A DNA stretch of 64,000 nucleotides, from positions 1,523 through 65,522 of the forward strand of contig CAUDNR010002458.1 in NCBI GenBank assembly GCA_958430865.1, in the 5' to 3' direction. Made by a program: the position numbers and the translations under genes. Source of the DNA: Entrophospora sp. SA101 (Eukaryota; Glomeromycota; Glomeromycetes; Entrophosporales; Entrophosporaceae). Below the pieces are notes generated by a model that saw nothing but the letters and a program-made list of their open reading frames with translations, was not told where the DNA came from and ran no database searches. Position 1 is the first letter of the stretch, and every line of letters starts with the position of its first letter. This document shows, piece by piece, positions 1-10,744 of the stretch.

Positions 1-329
1 AGTATTTTAAACTGTATAAAAAAAATTGAAATCAATTGTGAAAATCCATTCCTTATATAGGACGTTCCCTCCTGTTGATCAATGATGATGACCTCAAAAC
101 TATCAATTATTACCTATATGTTTTCACTGACTCAATTAATTACTTCTTATATATTTTTGAGGTCAATGGTAACCTTCAAACTACAAATTAACTATTCCGT
201 GTATATTTTATATTTCAAGGTCAATTGTGACCTTTAATGCACCAATCAATTGTCATCAATTTTTATTTAAAAGATTATCTTTTTTTTTTCAAAACAAAAA
301 CCAAAAAAAAAAAAAAAAAATGAAATCAA

Positions 330-1600
330 CTCCTCCAAGCATACAAAATCAAGAGTTGAAAGTCACAGCAATAATAAGCTATTTATTCAATAGTATTCCA
401 GAAATATCAAACATTTCATTTAATAACAGCAATTTCACTATCTTTAAAAAACAATCTGTGAGCAGGCTAAATACCATAAAGTGAAAAATAAATTCGAATG
501 CAAGTTATTAGTAATTTGAGATATTTAAAGCAACCATAATTTGATATATTTAATGTAAAAACAAAAGAGTAAATACATATAATCTTTTTAGATTGATATT
601 TTATACACTGAAGAAGAGTTAAATGAAATTTTGGCAGTAATGAAAATTTATGAGTAAATTGTAATTGATTCAAATTATATATATAACATTTATTTTTAAA
701 ATATCCTTAGGATTCAATATTAGTGAGTGATTAGAAAGGACGTATAATTATTGTGTATTTAGAAAAAAATTTCATTTTACAGTGTATATCTTATTTTAAA
801 TTCAATTTTTATAGAACATCAATAATAGCAATAATGATGGTATTAGTAATAGTAATCACAATAAATCTAAAATAGAAACCACTGAACATATAATTATATG
901 CTATAACAATAGCAATGATAATATAAATAATATAATATCAGATTCTAAAATCTTTACATTTTTTGAGGAAGCAACAAAAAAAACCATAAAAAATAAAAAA
1001 TTAACAAAAAATTTAACACAATCATTATACAACAAAATATTTGATAACATATATCAACCAACCCAACTTTATTATGATGTTTTAATGAATAATCTACCTG
1101 ATCAAAAGTTTGATACCATCAAAATCACATTCAAAAAGAACAATTTTATCTTTCTAATATTTTTAACAAACTTAATCTATCAAGATTTTTTTCAGATATG
1201 GAAAGAAAGGAATAACAATGTTATTAATTGGGAAAATGAAAATGGCATTGATAATAGAATTAAAAGAAGACCTAACAAAAAAAAAAACAAAAAAATGTAA
1301 ATATAAATACAAAACCTCAAAACCAAAATAAGGATCTTAACAATAACAACAAGAACAATAAACAAAACTGCATTACAAATATAAACTATTCTATAGAAAG
1401 ATGGATTAATTTAGGATGGAAATTCAATAAAGCAGTTACTCAACACAAATGAAGTTTGTTACTGAGTGTTAATGGGCAAGCCCATTAACAATCAGATGGA
1501 ACAACAAACAATGATGTATTGCACTGGGTGCTCTTGATGTTGGCACAGGTGATAGGAAATGTCAAAAAAACCATAATATAATAGAATTGCAATATTTTAT
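330..1600 (+). pseudogene. Possible non-LTR retrotransposon (LINE-like) 3' remnant
   Basis: Short open stretches on the plus strand read like the far C-terminal end of LINE-type reverse transcriptase proteins. One contains IWKERNNNVINWE near 1195-1240, followed by a basic Lys/Arg/Asn tract; a second contains GWKFNKAV near 1415-1437. They are separated by stops and frame changes. A perfect 10-bp-arm hairpin lies just downstream at 1467-1490 (arms TGTTAATGGG, loop CAAG), which could be a 3' UTR structure. No reverse transcriptase catalytic motif is present, so the LINE assignment is inference from the style of the tail. It could equally be an unrelated broken gene. Confidence 0.3.
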
Positions 1601-1744
1601 GTTTTTCTCTATATGTTCTTATATTTTCTTTTCAATATATACAGGTCATAATAAAAAAAGTAATAGTAATTAATCACAATGTAATTATTAATTTTATTTT
1701 ACTGTTTAGTATGTGCAATAAGTATATAAAATATTTATCTTATA

Positions 1745-2502
1745 CAGTCTAACCTTGTCATAACGAATGTGTGGGACTGACCACCTAAATTCGTTGTAAC
1801 AAAAGTTCGTTGAGATGATCAGGATTGACAATTTTTTTACTAAGAAAAAATTGTTCTTTATTACAAAAAAAAAATTTTTTTGGTTGAGATTATTTCTTTT
1901 TAATAAGCAAATTTCGCTTTTTTGTTCAGCTGTAATAAAGTTTCACTTTTTAGATGACAATGACTGTGACTTTGTTTTTTTTTTTAATACATAACCACCC
2001 AAACAACAAGACTTGTATTTGCACCTTTTAGAATTTCATAAAAATATTTAAATCACAAACAATCATACATTTTATTACAATTTTAAACTGCAGGAATAAT
2101 GTTTTATTATAATTTCTAAATGATGGAAAATAATCATATATTTTTATTAAAATTTTTAAATCATATATATATTTTATTACAATTATAAAACATGAAAGTA
2201 ATCATGCAATCTTTCGAGTTATTGACAATGTTTTTTATCACAACGATAGATTGTATGATTCTTTTAATCATACGATTTTTAACGCATTTTTATTGGTCAT
2301 TTATCACGTGAATTCGTTGTAACGCGATTAGTATATAGCTATATCAAAAAATTTTACCAAAAATTCGTTGTTCGTTGTAACAAGATTCTATTAATAAATT
2401 CGATGTAACAAAAGTTTTTTATTATTAAAAAAAAATTTTTTTTCAAAATTCGTTGTAACAAAAATTCGTTATGACAAAATTCGTTATGACAAGGTTCAAC
2501 TG
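1745..2502. mobile_element. 758-bp non-autonomous Tc1/mariner- or pogo-like element
   Basis: The ends form a terminal inverted repeat of about 24 bp with two mismatches: left CAGTCTAACCTTGTCATAAC, right (reverse complement) CAGTTGAACCTTGTCATAAC. TA dinucleotides flank both ends (1743-1744 and 2503-2504), as expected of Tc1/mariner-type insertions. There is no coding capacity. The interior repeats the motif AATTCGTTGTAAC and variants several times, especially at 2308-2480, so each end carries an array of subterminal repeats. It is probably a deletion derivative mobilised in trans. Confidence 0.8.
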
Positions 2503-2515
2503 TATTAATTTATTC

Positions 2516-2611
2516 ACCTAATGCGGACAAATTTCTCTAGGATTATCCTATATTACCTTGTCATTGGTATATAGTATAGGTTAATCCTAGAGAAATTTGT
2601 CCACATTAGGT
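2516..2611. repeat. Imperfect 96-bp hairpin repeat
   Basis: Two arms of about 37 bp, starting ACCTAATGCGGACAAATT and ending AATTTGTCCACATTAGGT, are inverted around a short centre. It lies 14 bases beyond the preceding TA-flanked element. It has foldback MITE architecture and no coding content. Confidence 0.65.
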
Positions 2612-2660
2612 GGTACTTTATTATGTTAATTCTAAAAATAAATAAAATAATAAATTTAGG

Positions 2661-2806
2661 GAATTGTTATTCGCACCCCCCATTTTTGTTATTCACACCC
2701 CTCCCGTGACTTATTGTAGTAATGTGACCAATGAATGGCTTTAAAATGTGATGATTTTATTGGTTCATCTTTGTCTTAGTCACGGGAGGGGTGCGAATAA
2801 CAATTC
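2661..2806. mobile_element. 146-bp MITE with 19-bp terminal inverted repeats
   Basis: The left end GAATTGTTATTCGCACCCC (2661-2679) is the exact reverse complement of the right end at 2788-2806. A second C-rich motif, CACCCCTCCCGTGAC, near 2696-2710 also pairs with the right arm, so the left arm looks internally duplicated. Non-coding. The family is not recognised. Confidence 0.7.
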
Positions 2807-3302
2807 TGTAAAAATTATTAATATTAATATTAATTTATAATTAAGTAAATTAATATATAACTGATCGAACATTGTATCTTGATTACTATAATGCGAATTG
2901 CACACATTGATATACTTTATTATAGAATTTTCTTTTATCAACTTGTACCTTTTTACACCATTTCTTATTTGTACATATAATAAAATTAATTTCGATGAAT
3001 AATAATTCAAGTAAAAGAAAACTTTCTTAACAGCAAAGAAGAACCCAGGAAAAAAAACACATGTATTAGAAACACATATTAATATGCCATGTCAAATAGC
3101 TAAATGTATATGTAAAATTTTAATAAAATTTGATTTCAATTATTAATATAAATTTGATTTAACTTCAATAAATATTTACAAATTTATAAAGTTCAAGAAA
3201 ATGATGATAATATCTTGAAGAACAAAACCTTATGTCTTACTTCCCAATTCTAATAGTTTTACTTCAAATCAAATGAAAATTGTTCATTAACAAATAAGAG
3301 CT

Positions 3303-3964
3303 GTGAATCAAACAACACATGAATTTATAACATGTAATGATAAATATTTTTGTGAAAGGACTATTCTCTCTTCTCGAAACGAAGATGTAGATTATATTAA
3401 CCAAGAGATTCTGAATATGTTTCCAGGAAATCAACATACCTATAATAGTGCTGACAACGTTGTAAATGAAGGAGTTGATAATAACAATATTTATCTCATG
3501 AATTCCTCAATTCACTTACTTTCAGTGGAATTCCACTTGCAAAACTTAATCTTAAGGTTGGTGCTTCTTAGAAATCTTACTCCAAAACAAGGTCTTTGTA
3601 ATGGTACTCGCTTGGCAATCATCAATATGACTGATAATGTTATTGAAGCTCAAATACTATGTGGTGATCATTCTGGAGAATTAACATTTATACCGCGAAT
3701 TACATTGACACCTTCAACTTCTGAACTTCCATTGTTTTCAGAAGAAGACAGTTTCCTATTGATATTGCTTTTGCAATGACAATTAACAAGGCACAAGGAC
3801 AATCAGTAAAACATGTTAGTTTAGATCTTCGAACACCAGTGTTCTCTCATGGACAACTTTATGTTGCTCTTTCATGTGGCACCTCTCCGCATAATATTAA
3901 AGTTCTTTTACCTCTTAACGATATTAATACAACAACAAATGTGGTATACCTGGAAGTACTTTAG
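3303..3964 (+). pseudogene. PIF1/Helitron-type helicase C-terminal remnant
   Basis: The translated pieces match the C-terminal part of PIF1-family helicases carried by Helitron transposons. LRNLTPKQGLCNGTRL lies near 3572-3618. A second frame from about 3745 carries the helicase motif TINKAQGQS, then LYVALS near 3859-3876. In a living copy these are one frame; here at least two frameshifts separate them, one near 3535-3575 and one near 3745-3775. The Walker A and B motifs and the Rep/HUH nuclease are absent, so this is only the 3' part of the gene. No Helitron terminus is clear. The helicase assignment is firm; attribution to a Helitron rather than a cellular PIF1 is inferred from the wording of the motifs. 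Confidence 0.75.
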
Positions 3965-5163
3965 AAAGGTAATCGGTATAATATGTAATGATTAGATCTA
4001 TATTCATGATATTGAAAACTTATTGTACTAATAAATAATATCCATACCAGGTGGCATCATTATAATGGCTTTGCATTTAAAGTAATTTTTAAAATAATAA
4101 ATATAATTAAATAAAAAATAAATGTTGATAAGTTTAAATATATTTTAGAAATTGATATGGACAACCAACCGGCACGGGTATCCACTGGTATATTATAAAT
4201 CTATCCATATACGAAATAATCATTCATCTAATCACCTTTTTTTTTTTAATATAATCTCCACACATTTCTAAATAATGTATCAATAATTATAAGAAAGAAG
4301 CCTTTATATTCTAAGGAAATGTTCTATGCGGATCTATTATTCATTTTTATCGCTTTATTTATTAAAATATACATGTAATAAGCGATGTTATACGTGAAAA
4401 TGAAATTATATGAATTCGAAATTCACATATGTGAAATTCAAATTTACATGTGTGAAATTCAAATTAGCCAATCAGAATTTCACCCCACTCCATAATATTT
4501 CAACTTCACATAATTTCAATTTCACATACAATAGCAATAAAAACCATGTGAGTTCTTCAAATTTTTATTATAATGCACCCGCTGATCTCTATCGAAAGTC
4601 CTTTCCTTCTTAAAAGATCACGAATTAAAGATTAATTTTCGATATATTAAGCAATTGTAAAACTGATTTAGTTGAATGGTAATAATAAAAATCGTTGAAA
4701 TTGTCTTGTTAAAGGAAACCAATTGAAGTTGAACTGAATCTCTTTTCTGATAGAAGTTATTGAAATTATCTTGTTAAAGAAAAATCGGGTTTAGTTGTAT
4801 AGCACCAATTATTATAAATAAGAAGAAATTTGGTCTTCAAAAATAAATTTTTTTGTTTAAAAAAAAAAAAAATATATTCAATTAAATTGAAAAGTTGTTT
4901 TTTTTTTACAATAAATCCTCTCTTCTCTTCTCTTCTAACAAAAATATCTAATTAGAATCAATTCTATTAAAAAATCCCCTTTTCTGTCAATAATTCAATT
5001 GGAATCAATTCTATTAAAGAATCAGTTTTTTCTTCTTTTCTTCAAAATATCAATTCTCTATTAAATTATCTTTTTTTCATTATCTTCTATCAAAAATATC
5101 AATCGGAATCAATTCTCTATTAAAAAAATTATATGTAAGTAAATAATATTTAATGTTAATTAT
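3965..5163. other. Gene-less A+T-rich stretch
   Basis: No supportable gene. It contains a short run of imperfect repeats of GTGAAATTCAAATT at about 4413-4465, and a pyrimidine-rich zone at 4915-5125 where AATCAATTCTATTAAA-like units recur. Confidence 0.6.
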
Positions 5164-5490
5164 TTGCTATTACTACATTTACTAATATTTAGATTTGAAA
5201 CTTATTACGAAAATTGTTACAATTTAATTAATTCTATTTTTGCAAAGGAATTTATTAAAATAAATTTCCCAAAAATAAGACTTGTTCCGTCCACAAGGTT
5301 TAAAATTTTTACAAACAACTCTGGAAAAGAATTGACAGTAAAGGAAGCAATTAAAAATGACTTGGTAATTCCACCTTTGGAATGCATTAGAAAAATGATT
5401 GATCAAATAAATGATGATATTGAAAAAGAGAAAAACAAAGAGAAAAAAGAAGAAATCAAGTATTTATTAAAGTACATTCTTTTGGAATAA
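5164..5490 (+). CDS. Unrecognised open frame next to the Ulp1/MULE remnant
   Basis: An open stretch of about 108 codons with a Lys/Glu-rich, coiled-coil-like C-terminus (residues 85-105). No family was recognised. It lies about 200 bp upstream of the Ulp1-like protease frame in the same orientation. It may be an upstream exon of that transposon protein or chance; there is no convincing start context. Confidence 0.25.
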   Translation: MLLLHLLIFRFETYYENCYNLINSIFAKEFIKINFPKIRLVPSTRFKIFTNNSGKELTVKEAIKNDLVIPPLECIRKMIDQINDDIEKEKNKEKKEEIKYLLKYILLE

Positions 5491-5686
5491 CAAAATTTTG
5501 TGATTTGAACAAAATATCAAACTTGCATATGGCAATGTTGTTTCAATCTAATTTCATAAATTTAATCAACTGGATTGATAGTAATGTGAAGAGGTCAAAT
5601 AGATTGAAAGAAAAATTATTAAATGCTAATAATTATATATTAATTTAAGAGACAATTTAAATGTAACTATTTTAGATTTATGAACC

Positions 5687-6187
5687 TTGGAAAATCAGAA
5701 TTACATAAATTACATGGTGATTGAATCAGTACTTAAAATATTTAAAGCATTCAAAGATGATGACAATGAAAATAATAATTTTATTTTGGCTCCAATATAT
5801 TTATGCACTCATATAAATGATGAAAAGTTTGATACTGCATATAATTTATTAGGCCATTTATCAGAAAACATTCAAAGTATTTATATAGTTATACACATAA
5901 ACTATAATCACTGGGGAGTTATAAAATTAGATTTGAATACAAAGAAAATTTATTTTGGTGATTCTTTATTTTATGAAGCTCCAATTAATTTAATAACCAA
6001 TATTAACAAATTATTTGAATTTTATGGGGTCTCTTTTGAAGATGAAATTTATTACATTAGTGAAACTCCTCATCAATCTGGAACTTTAGGTTGTGGAATA
6101 ACAATCTTAAATTATATTGAAAAAGAAATTGGAATAAGTAATAAATCATGGGATAGGAAAATATCTACTTATTTTAGACTTAGATAA
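5687..6187 (+). pseudogene. Ulp1-like cysteine protease domain (C48 type), transposon-associated
   Basis: The open frame contains the ordered catalytic elements of a Ulp1/SENP fold. A His lies in NYNHWG (near 5909-5926), an Asp in FGDSL (near 5955-5970), a Gln in PHQSGT and the nucleophile Cys in LGCGI (near 6070-6105). Such proteases act on SUMO-like modifiers, and plant and fungal Mutator-like elements often carry one next to a FAR1-type transposase. That is the arrangement here, with FAR1/MULE pieces following at 6294-7720. The frame ends shortly after the nucleophile, has no good ATG, and the companion transposase is broken, so I treat it as part of a decayed element. The catalytic residues themselves look intact. 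Confidence 0.65.
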
Positions 6188-6293
6188 TTCTAAATTGTAA
6201 TTTAGAAGGATTTGATTTTCCATCAAATATTGGTGATTTAATTGAAAATAAATTTCCATCATTGCAATCGTATTTAACAGATGAAAAAATAGA

Positions 6294-7720
6294 ATGTCAA
6301 AACATAGAATTGATGAACGTGAAATCATAGAAATTGATGATTATTCAATGGAAATTGATGATTATAAAGATGAACATTTAATTGATACATCAATGGGTAG
6401 TGGCTGGTTTGAAACAAAACAAGATAATTCTGAAGGAATTGATATAATAGGATTATCTTTGCCAAAACATTGGGATTCATTGGATAGTGCAATAGCATAT
6501 GTTAAAAACTATGCAAATGAACAAGATTCAGCGTAATCATCAAATCCTCTAGATCATATGGTGTTTACCTCAGGTGCAATCATTTGGGAAAACCAAGAAG
6601 TAATAGAAAAAATCTTGATCCTTTAAATCAGCATGATAAACAATCAAAAAGAAAAGGTTGTCCATGGAAAGTGAATATCAGGAATTCAAAAACTCAAGGA
6701 ATTCATATAACTAAAATTGAAAATATACATAATCACCAAATTACTCAAAATGAAATTGAACATTATACAAATTAGTGGATAAAGAAATCTGGGATGAAAT
6801 TGAACTTTATGTCAGCCAAAAACTCAATTTGCCTCAAATAAGAGGTATACTACAAAAAAAATATCCAAAAATAAAAATAAATGATATAAAATTAAATAAT
6901 CTGTAAAAAAGGTATCAAAAGATGATGCAGCAGAATTATACAAGATGCTGGCCAGTAAGAAATAAATTAATCCAGAATGGTTCGTTGAGTTCTATGTTGA
7001 TAATGACACCAGAAGACTAAATTGAATTCTTTGGATGAATCCTGCTCAATTGAAAAACTGGTATAAATACAATGATATAGTACTGGACCCAAGTCATTTT
7101 ATGAATACACAACGAAGTACTTTATCAAAAAACATAAGAGCTACATTAAAAAGGCCCAGTTAAAAAAATCCAAAGATCGATCTACTCATTCTCAGTGTCT
7201 GAAATTGAGTGCGGGGGTTTGTGTTACATATTGAATTTAGCCAATCAACGTTAAATTTTCTACCAGAAGGACAAATTTGATTGGCTAAATTCAATATGTA
7301 ACACAAACCCCCGCACTCAATTTCAGACACTGCTCATTCTCATGAAAATTTAGGGAATTGAAAAAATATTTGCCTAGAAAATTTCTTATTATAATGAAAA
7401 TTTATTTCAGTCAAGTGAATTTTATTGGCTATATTTGTCTTAATGTTGATGAAATGATCATTTGGTTAAATGATGATTAGCCAAGCATCCAGAAATTAAT
7501 GATATCAATTATGACCAAAGCAAAAACTTACTGATTTGGGGAACACATTAAAGGATTTAAAGATATTTCTAATAAGGATTTTCATTCCAAATTATGCCTT
7601 TTAAGAGCTTTTTCCCAAGGATTTATGGGAAATTCTTTTAGACTATTATGTAGCTTCTGATGAACAACAAACTTTAAATTTATTACCATCAAGAAACCAA
7701 AAAGTAAATCAATAACTACA
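6294..7720 (+). pseudogene. FAR1/Mutator-like (MULE) transposase remnant
   Basis: Fragments in several frames follow the order of a FAR1-type MULE protein. First comes an acidic leader (6294-6536), then the DNA-binding region with SKRKGCPWKVN and HNHQIT (6584-6775). A piece at about 6976-7110 follows, with WFVEFYVDNDTRRLN and ILWMNPAQLKNWY, characteristic of the segment before the first catalytic Asp. Weak C-terminal debris continues to about 7720. Stops and frameshifts break every segment, and a 140-bp MITE interrupts the region at 7193-7332. No terminal inverted repeats were found. Confidence 0.6.
7193..7332. mobile_element. 140-bp foldback MITE with 8-bp target duplication (hAT-like)
   Basis: The ends are CAGTGTCTG and CAGACACTG, and nearly the whole element folds back (long arms around an AACGTTAAATTTTCTACC-type centre). 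The 8-bp CTCATTCT is duplicated exactly at 7185-7192 and 7333-7340, the hallmark of hAT-class insertion. It interrupts the MULE remnant, so it arrived later. A second copy, with its centre inverted, is at 24647-24792. Confidence 0.9.
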
Positions 7721-8989
7721 AACTTGAAAAACTTGAATCAACAGCAACAATTAATCAAGATCTTACATTGCTTTTGCAAATTGGGTTGATTGAAAAAATT
7801 CACCAAATTCATCAAGGGATACCAAATACAAATTCAAACTTTTATATCATAGTAATAGAGACAGCTGATTTAAATCCAACAGTATTTCATCAAAAGTGTA
7901 ATCATATCAACAATTGCAAAAATACAAAATTCAGATCAATTAATTGGTGGTTATAATTAATTGGAATAGAGGTTTTTATGCAATTTTGTGTACTTTTGAT
8001 TTACCAATCTTTGGTTATGGTCATGTTACTTTTGGTTCAAGTGGTATTATTACTATTTATCCAAGGTCTTATAATAACATCAATATAGTAAACTATAATA
8101 TATTTGATGGATTAGAAGTTTTTCAAGTAATTAAAAAATTCAAAAATACCAAAGTCTAATTATTATTATTAAAATTTATTTTTGGTACAAAGGACTGTGC
8201 CAAATAAACGGAGCAATGTGAAATTTTTTTGGGTGAAAAAAAGAGTTTCAGCTAAATCCAGTTCAGAATGAAACAGCATAACTCTAGAGAAGTAGAATCA
8301 GTTGTGCTGTTGCAAGTAGTTATAGGATAAAATCACTATTATTCACAATTAAAATTTAATAAACCTGCACTATTTATTAAGTTGATTGGGCTTTAGCTAG
8401 CCATTTAAGGATATAACATCTGATATGATTGTTCCCCAAAATCAATATTTATTATTTACTTAATAAAATTTCAAAATTCCAGTACAACATATCCTAAATA
8501 TACTATGCATGATCTATTACAGTATGTTCCGTCTACTGCAGAACTTGACAATTGGTAAAACAATTAGCTCCAACTTGGAAGAAATCCAACCACAAAGTTT
8601 TTGCATAATTTATTTCAGACAATAGAGCTTTTGGATACAAGTACTTCCAGTTTAGCTCATACTTGTAATAAAATTGTATTTTAGTTTATTAGAGTTCTAC
8701 AATGTCATATTGAAGATCCAAATCCACACATTAGTACAAAATTTTATTCAATTCTTGTCTGTGACAAGTTTGTTTGATGTATTCATTTATATATCTAGAT
8801 CACAATTTCGTATTCATCAATTAATTAGTGTTCAAGGACTTGCTAGATTAGCAACAGCATACCAGAAAGTAAGATGTTTAGATATATTAATCATTATTTG
8901 CAATAATATTTTTTAGTTCCAAAAGTATGTTAAATTTCATAACAATAATGTTTTAAATGTAATTTATATTTATGATATAAATATTTATC
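7721..8989 (+). other. Unassigned debris between MULE and kinase remnants
   Basis: There are short open runs at 7768-7956, 7944-8159 and 8674-8916 with no recognised motif. They may be further transposase C-terminus or other decayed protein. I see no intact gene. Confidence 0.4.
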
Positions 8990-9420
8990 ATGGGAAGAAA
9001 TCCTCAAACAAAAAATTATTCATCTTCAAAAGAGAGAGATATTTGGAGATTGCTATATGTTTGCTCCTGAAGTTTTGAATAAAAAATCATATACTATAGT
9101 ATTGATGTCAGTCATATCTATAGGTCAACAACCTTTCAGCAATGTAGGGCATGATCTATATCTTGTATTAAGAAGTTGTGGAGGTGTAAGACCAGGATTT
9201 TCTAATGATATTTCAAAATTCTATATTAGCATACCAATGTATGGATGCTGATCCCAACAAATGTTCACCTGCTAATAAAGTCAAAGAAATCATTGATTAT
9301 TGGAACAGTGCATTATATATTGGATTGAACAGTTCGGATAATAAAAATCGATATTCTAAAAAAATGTTTGATAAAATGGATAAAATAAATTTTGAACTAT
9401 TTATACTAGTAAATTATTAA
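8990..9420 (+). pseudogene. Protein kinase C-terminal-lobe remnant
   Basis: The reading starts close to the kinase APE motif (APEVL at about 9061-9075) and continues with IGQQPFSNVGHDLYL and CGGVRP. After a frameshift near 9205-9230 it resumes with YQCMDADPN and VKEIIDYW. This is the order of the activation-segment end, helix F-G region and helix I of tyrosine-kinase-like (TKL) fungal kinases, with the conserved Arg of the last helix replaced. The N-lobe, catalytic HRD loop and DFG motif are missing, so it cannot be active. Such kinases are greatly expanded in Glomeromycotina. Confidence 0.7.
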
Positions 9421-9671
9421 TGTGTTAATATTATTAATATTAATACTAATATTAGTTTTTTTACAAATATTTTATTAGATTTCCATTACATTGGTTAATA
9501 TAATGAATTTACCACCTGATGAATAGAAAAATACTATTGTTCTTTATTGTTGTTTTTTATTAACGAAAAAATTTGTTATTAATCAAAGAAAAATAAAAAA
9601 ATATCGTATTCACCTCTAGTTAGCTAACCAAACTAACCAAACTAACTAATTCTCTCTAAATTAACTAACCT

Positions 9672-10744
9672 TTAACTAATACGACCATTATTTTCCATAT
9701 AGACAATTAAACCTTCTAACGGTGCCAATTCTTTCTTATCTTGCAATAAATTAAATTCTTTGGCGAAAGACGTGAAATGTGCAAATAATGAATTGAAATG
9801 TTTTTCTTCCCGGAGATGTAAGATTTGTTCATAATGATTATAATATATATGCGCGAATACTCTAAAACATTGTTTAAATATTGTTCTAGCTATTTGATGA
9901 AAATCTCTTGGGAATTCTCGACCTTTTTTAAAAATTATTGTCATTGTCATTAGTGTGAAGAATTATATGTTAGAATGATGTTATATTATATGTATGAAGA
10001 AATCTTTATTAAAAGTAATATTTGTGTATTGACTTACCAACTTTTGTAGGAAAAATATTTTCATCATTGATAAGATTTTCAATCCAAGTCATAACGTAAT
10101 CAATGTAAGTTGGAGCAGATAACTTTGTACTCTTTTTTTGATTTTGATCTGTCCAAGTATAAGGTTCAAATCTAATAATGAATAACATTGATGATATGCA
10201 TTTCAATAAGTTTAATTTTCTTATTACGAATCCTTTCATTCGTTTCAATATTAACAGAAAAATTATAAAACATTCACCCTGGACCAGCGCTCATAGTTGG
10301 ACAACGGACTGCTGTACAAAAATCAGTAACGGTTCCATAAAACATATTAAGATATGTAAAGAATTCAACCACTATGATTTTTGGAGTATTTAAAATAACA
10401 TGAGAATATTTCTTAAAATAATAATAATACAAATCAAGCTTTTATATGCAAACCATTTACAGCAAACCATTCATCTTCGTTTACATGTTTTGGTAAAACA
10501 ACGATTTTTTTAAAACTTCCTTCTACTAATGTTGCATCGATAAAAGGTTGTGAAAGAAATAAAGGACGTGAGACCGGGGTTGTTCTAGAACGAATAGTAT
10601 TCTTTTTACTTTTGCTAGTATATATAATGTTTGATTAGATTGGTTATTGGTTAAAACTATCAAAAACTGACATTTTTGAAATGTTGATTGACATTTTAAT
10701 CGTTTAATAAATAATGTAATAACTTACCCTGACCAAAAATTCAT
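9672..10744 (-). CDS. mob2: Mob2-family kinase co-activator (218 aa, five exons)
   Basis: Five exons on the minus strand join in phase: 10744-10728, 10614-10454, 10371-10278, 10171-10038 and 9922-9672. Each intron has GT and AG ends. The 218-aa product covers a full MOB domain. The zinc ligands are in the expected order and spacing: C78 and C83 in FCTAVRC, then H160 and H165 in HIYYNH. Other family signatures are ATLVEGSFKKIVVLP (33-47), CPTMSAGP (83-90), SAPTYIDYVMTW (109-120), FPTKVG (131-136) and HFNSLFAHF (177-185). The SRPLFLSQPF start and FPTKVG point to fungal Mob2, partner of the NDR kinase Orb6/Cbk1 in cell polarity, rather than Mob1. It is intact, and the start is the only ATG that fits the first short exon. 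Mob2 is inferred from the signatures; Mob1 is the alternative. Confidence 0.9.
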
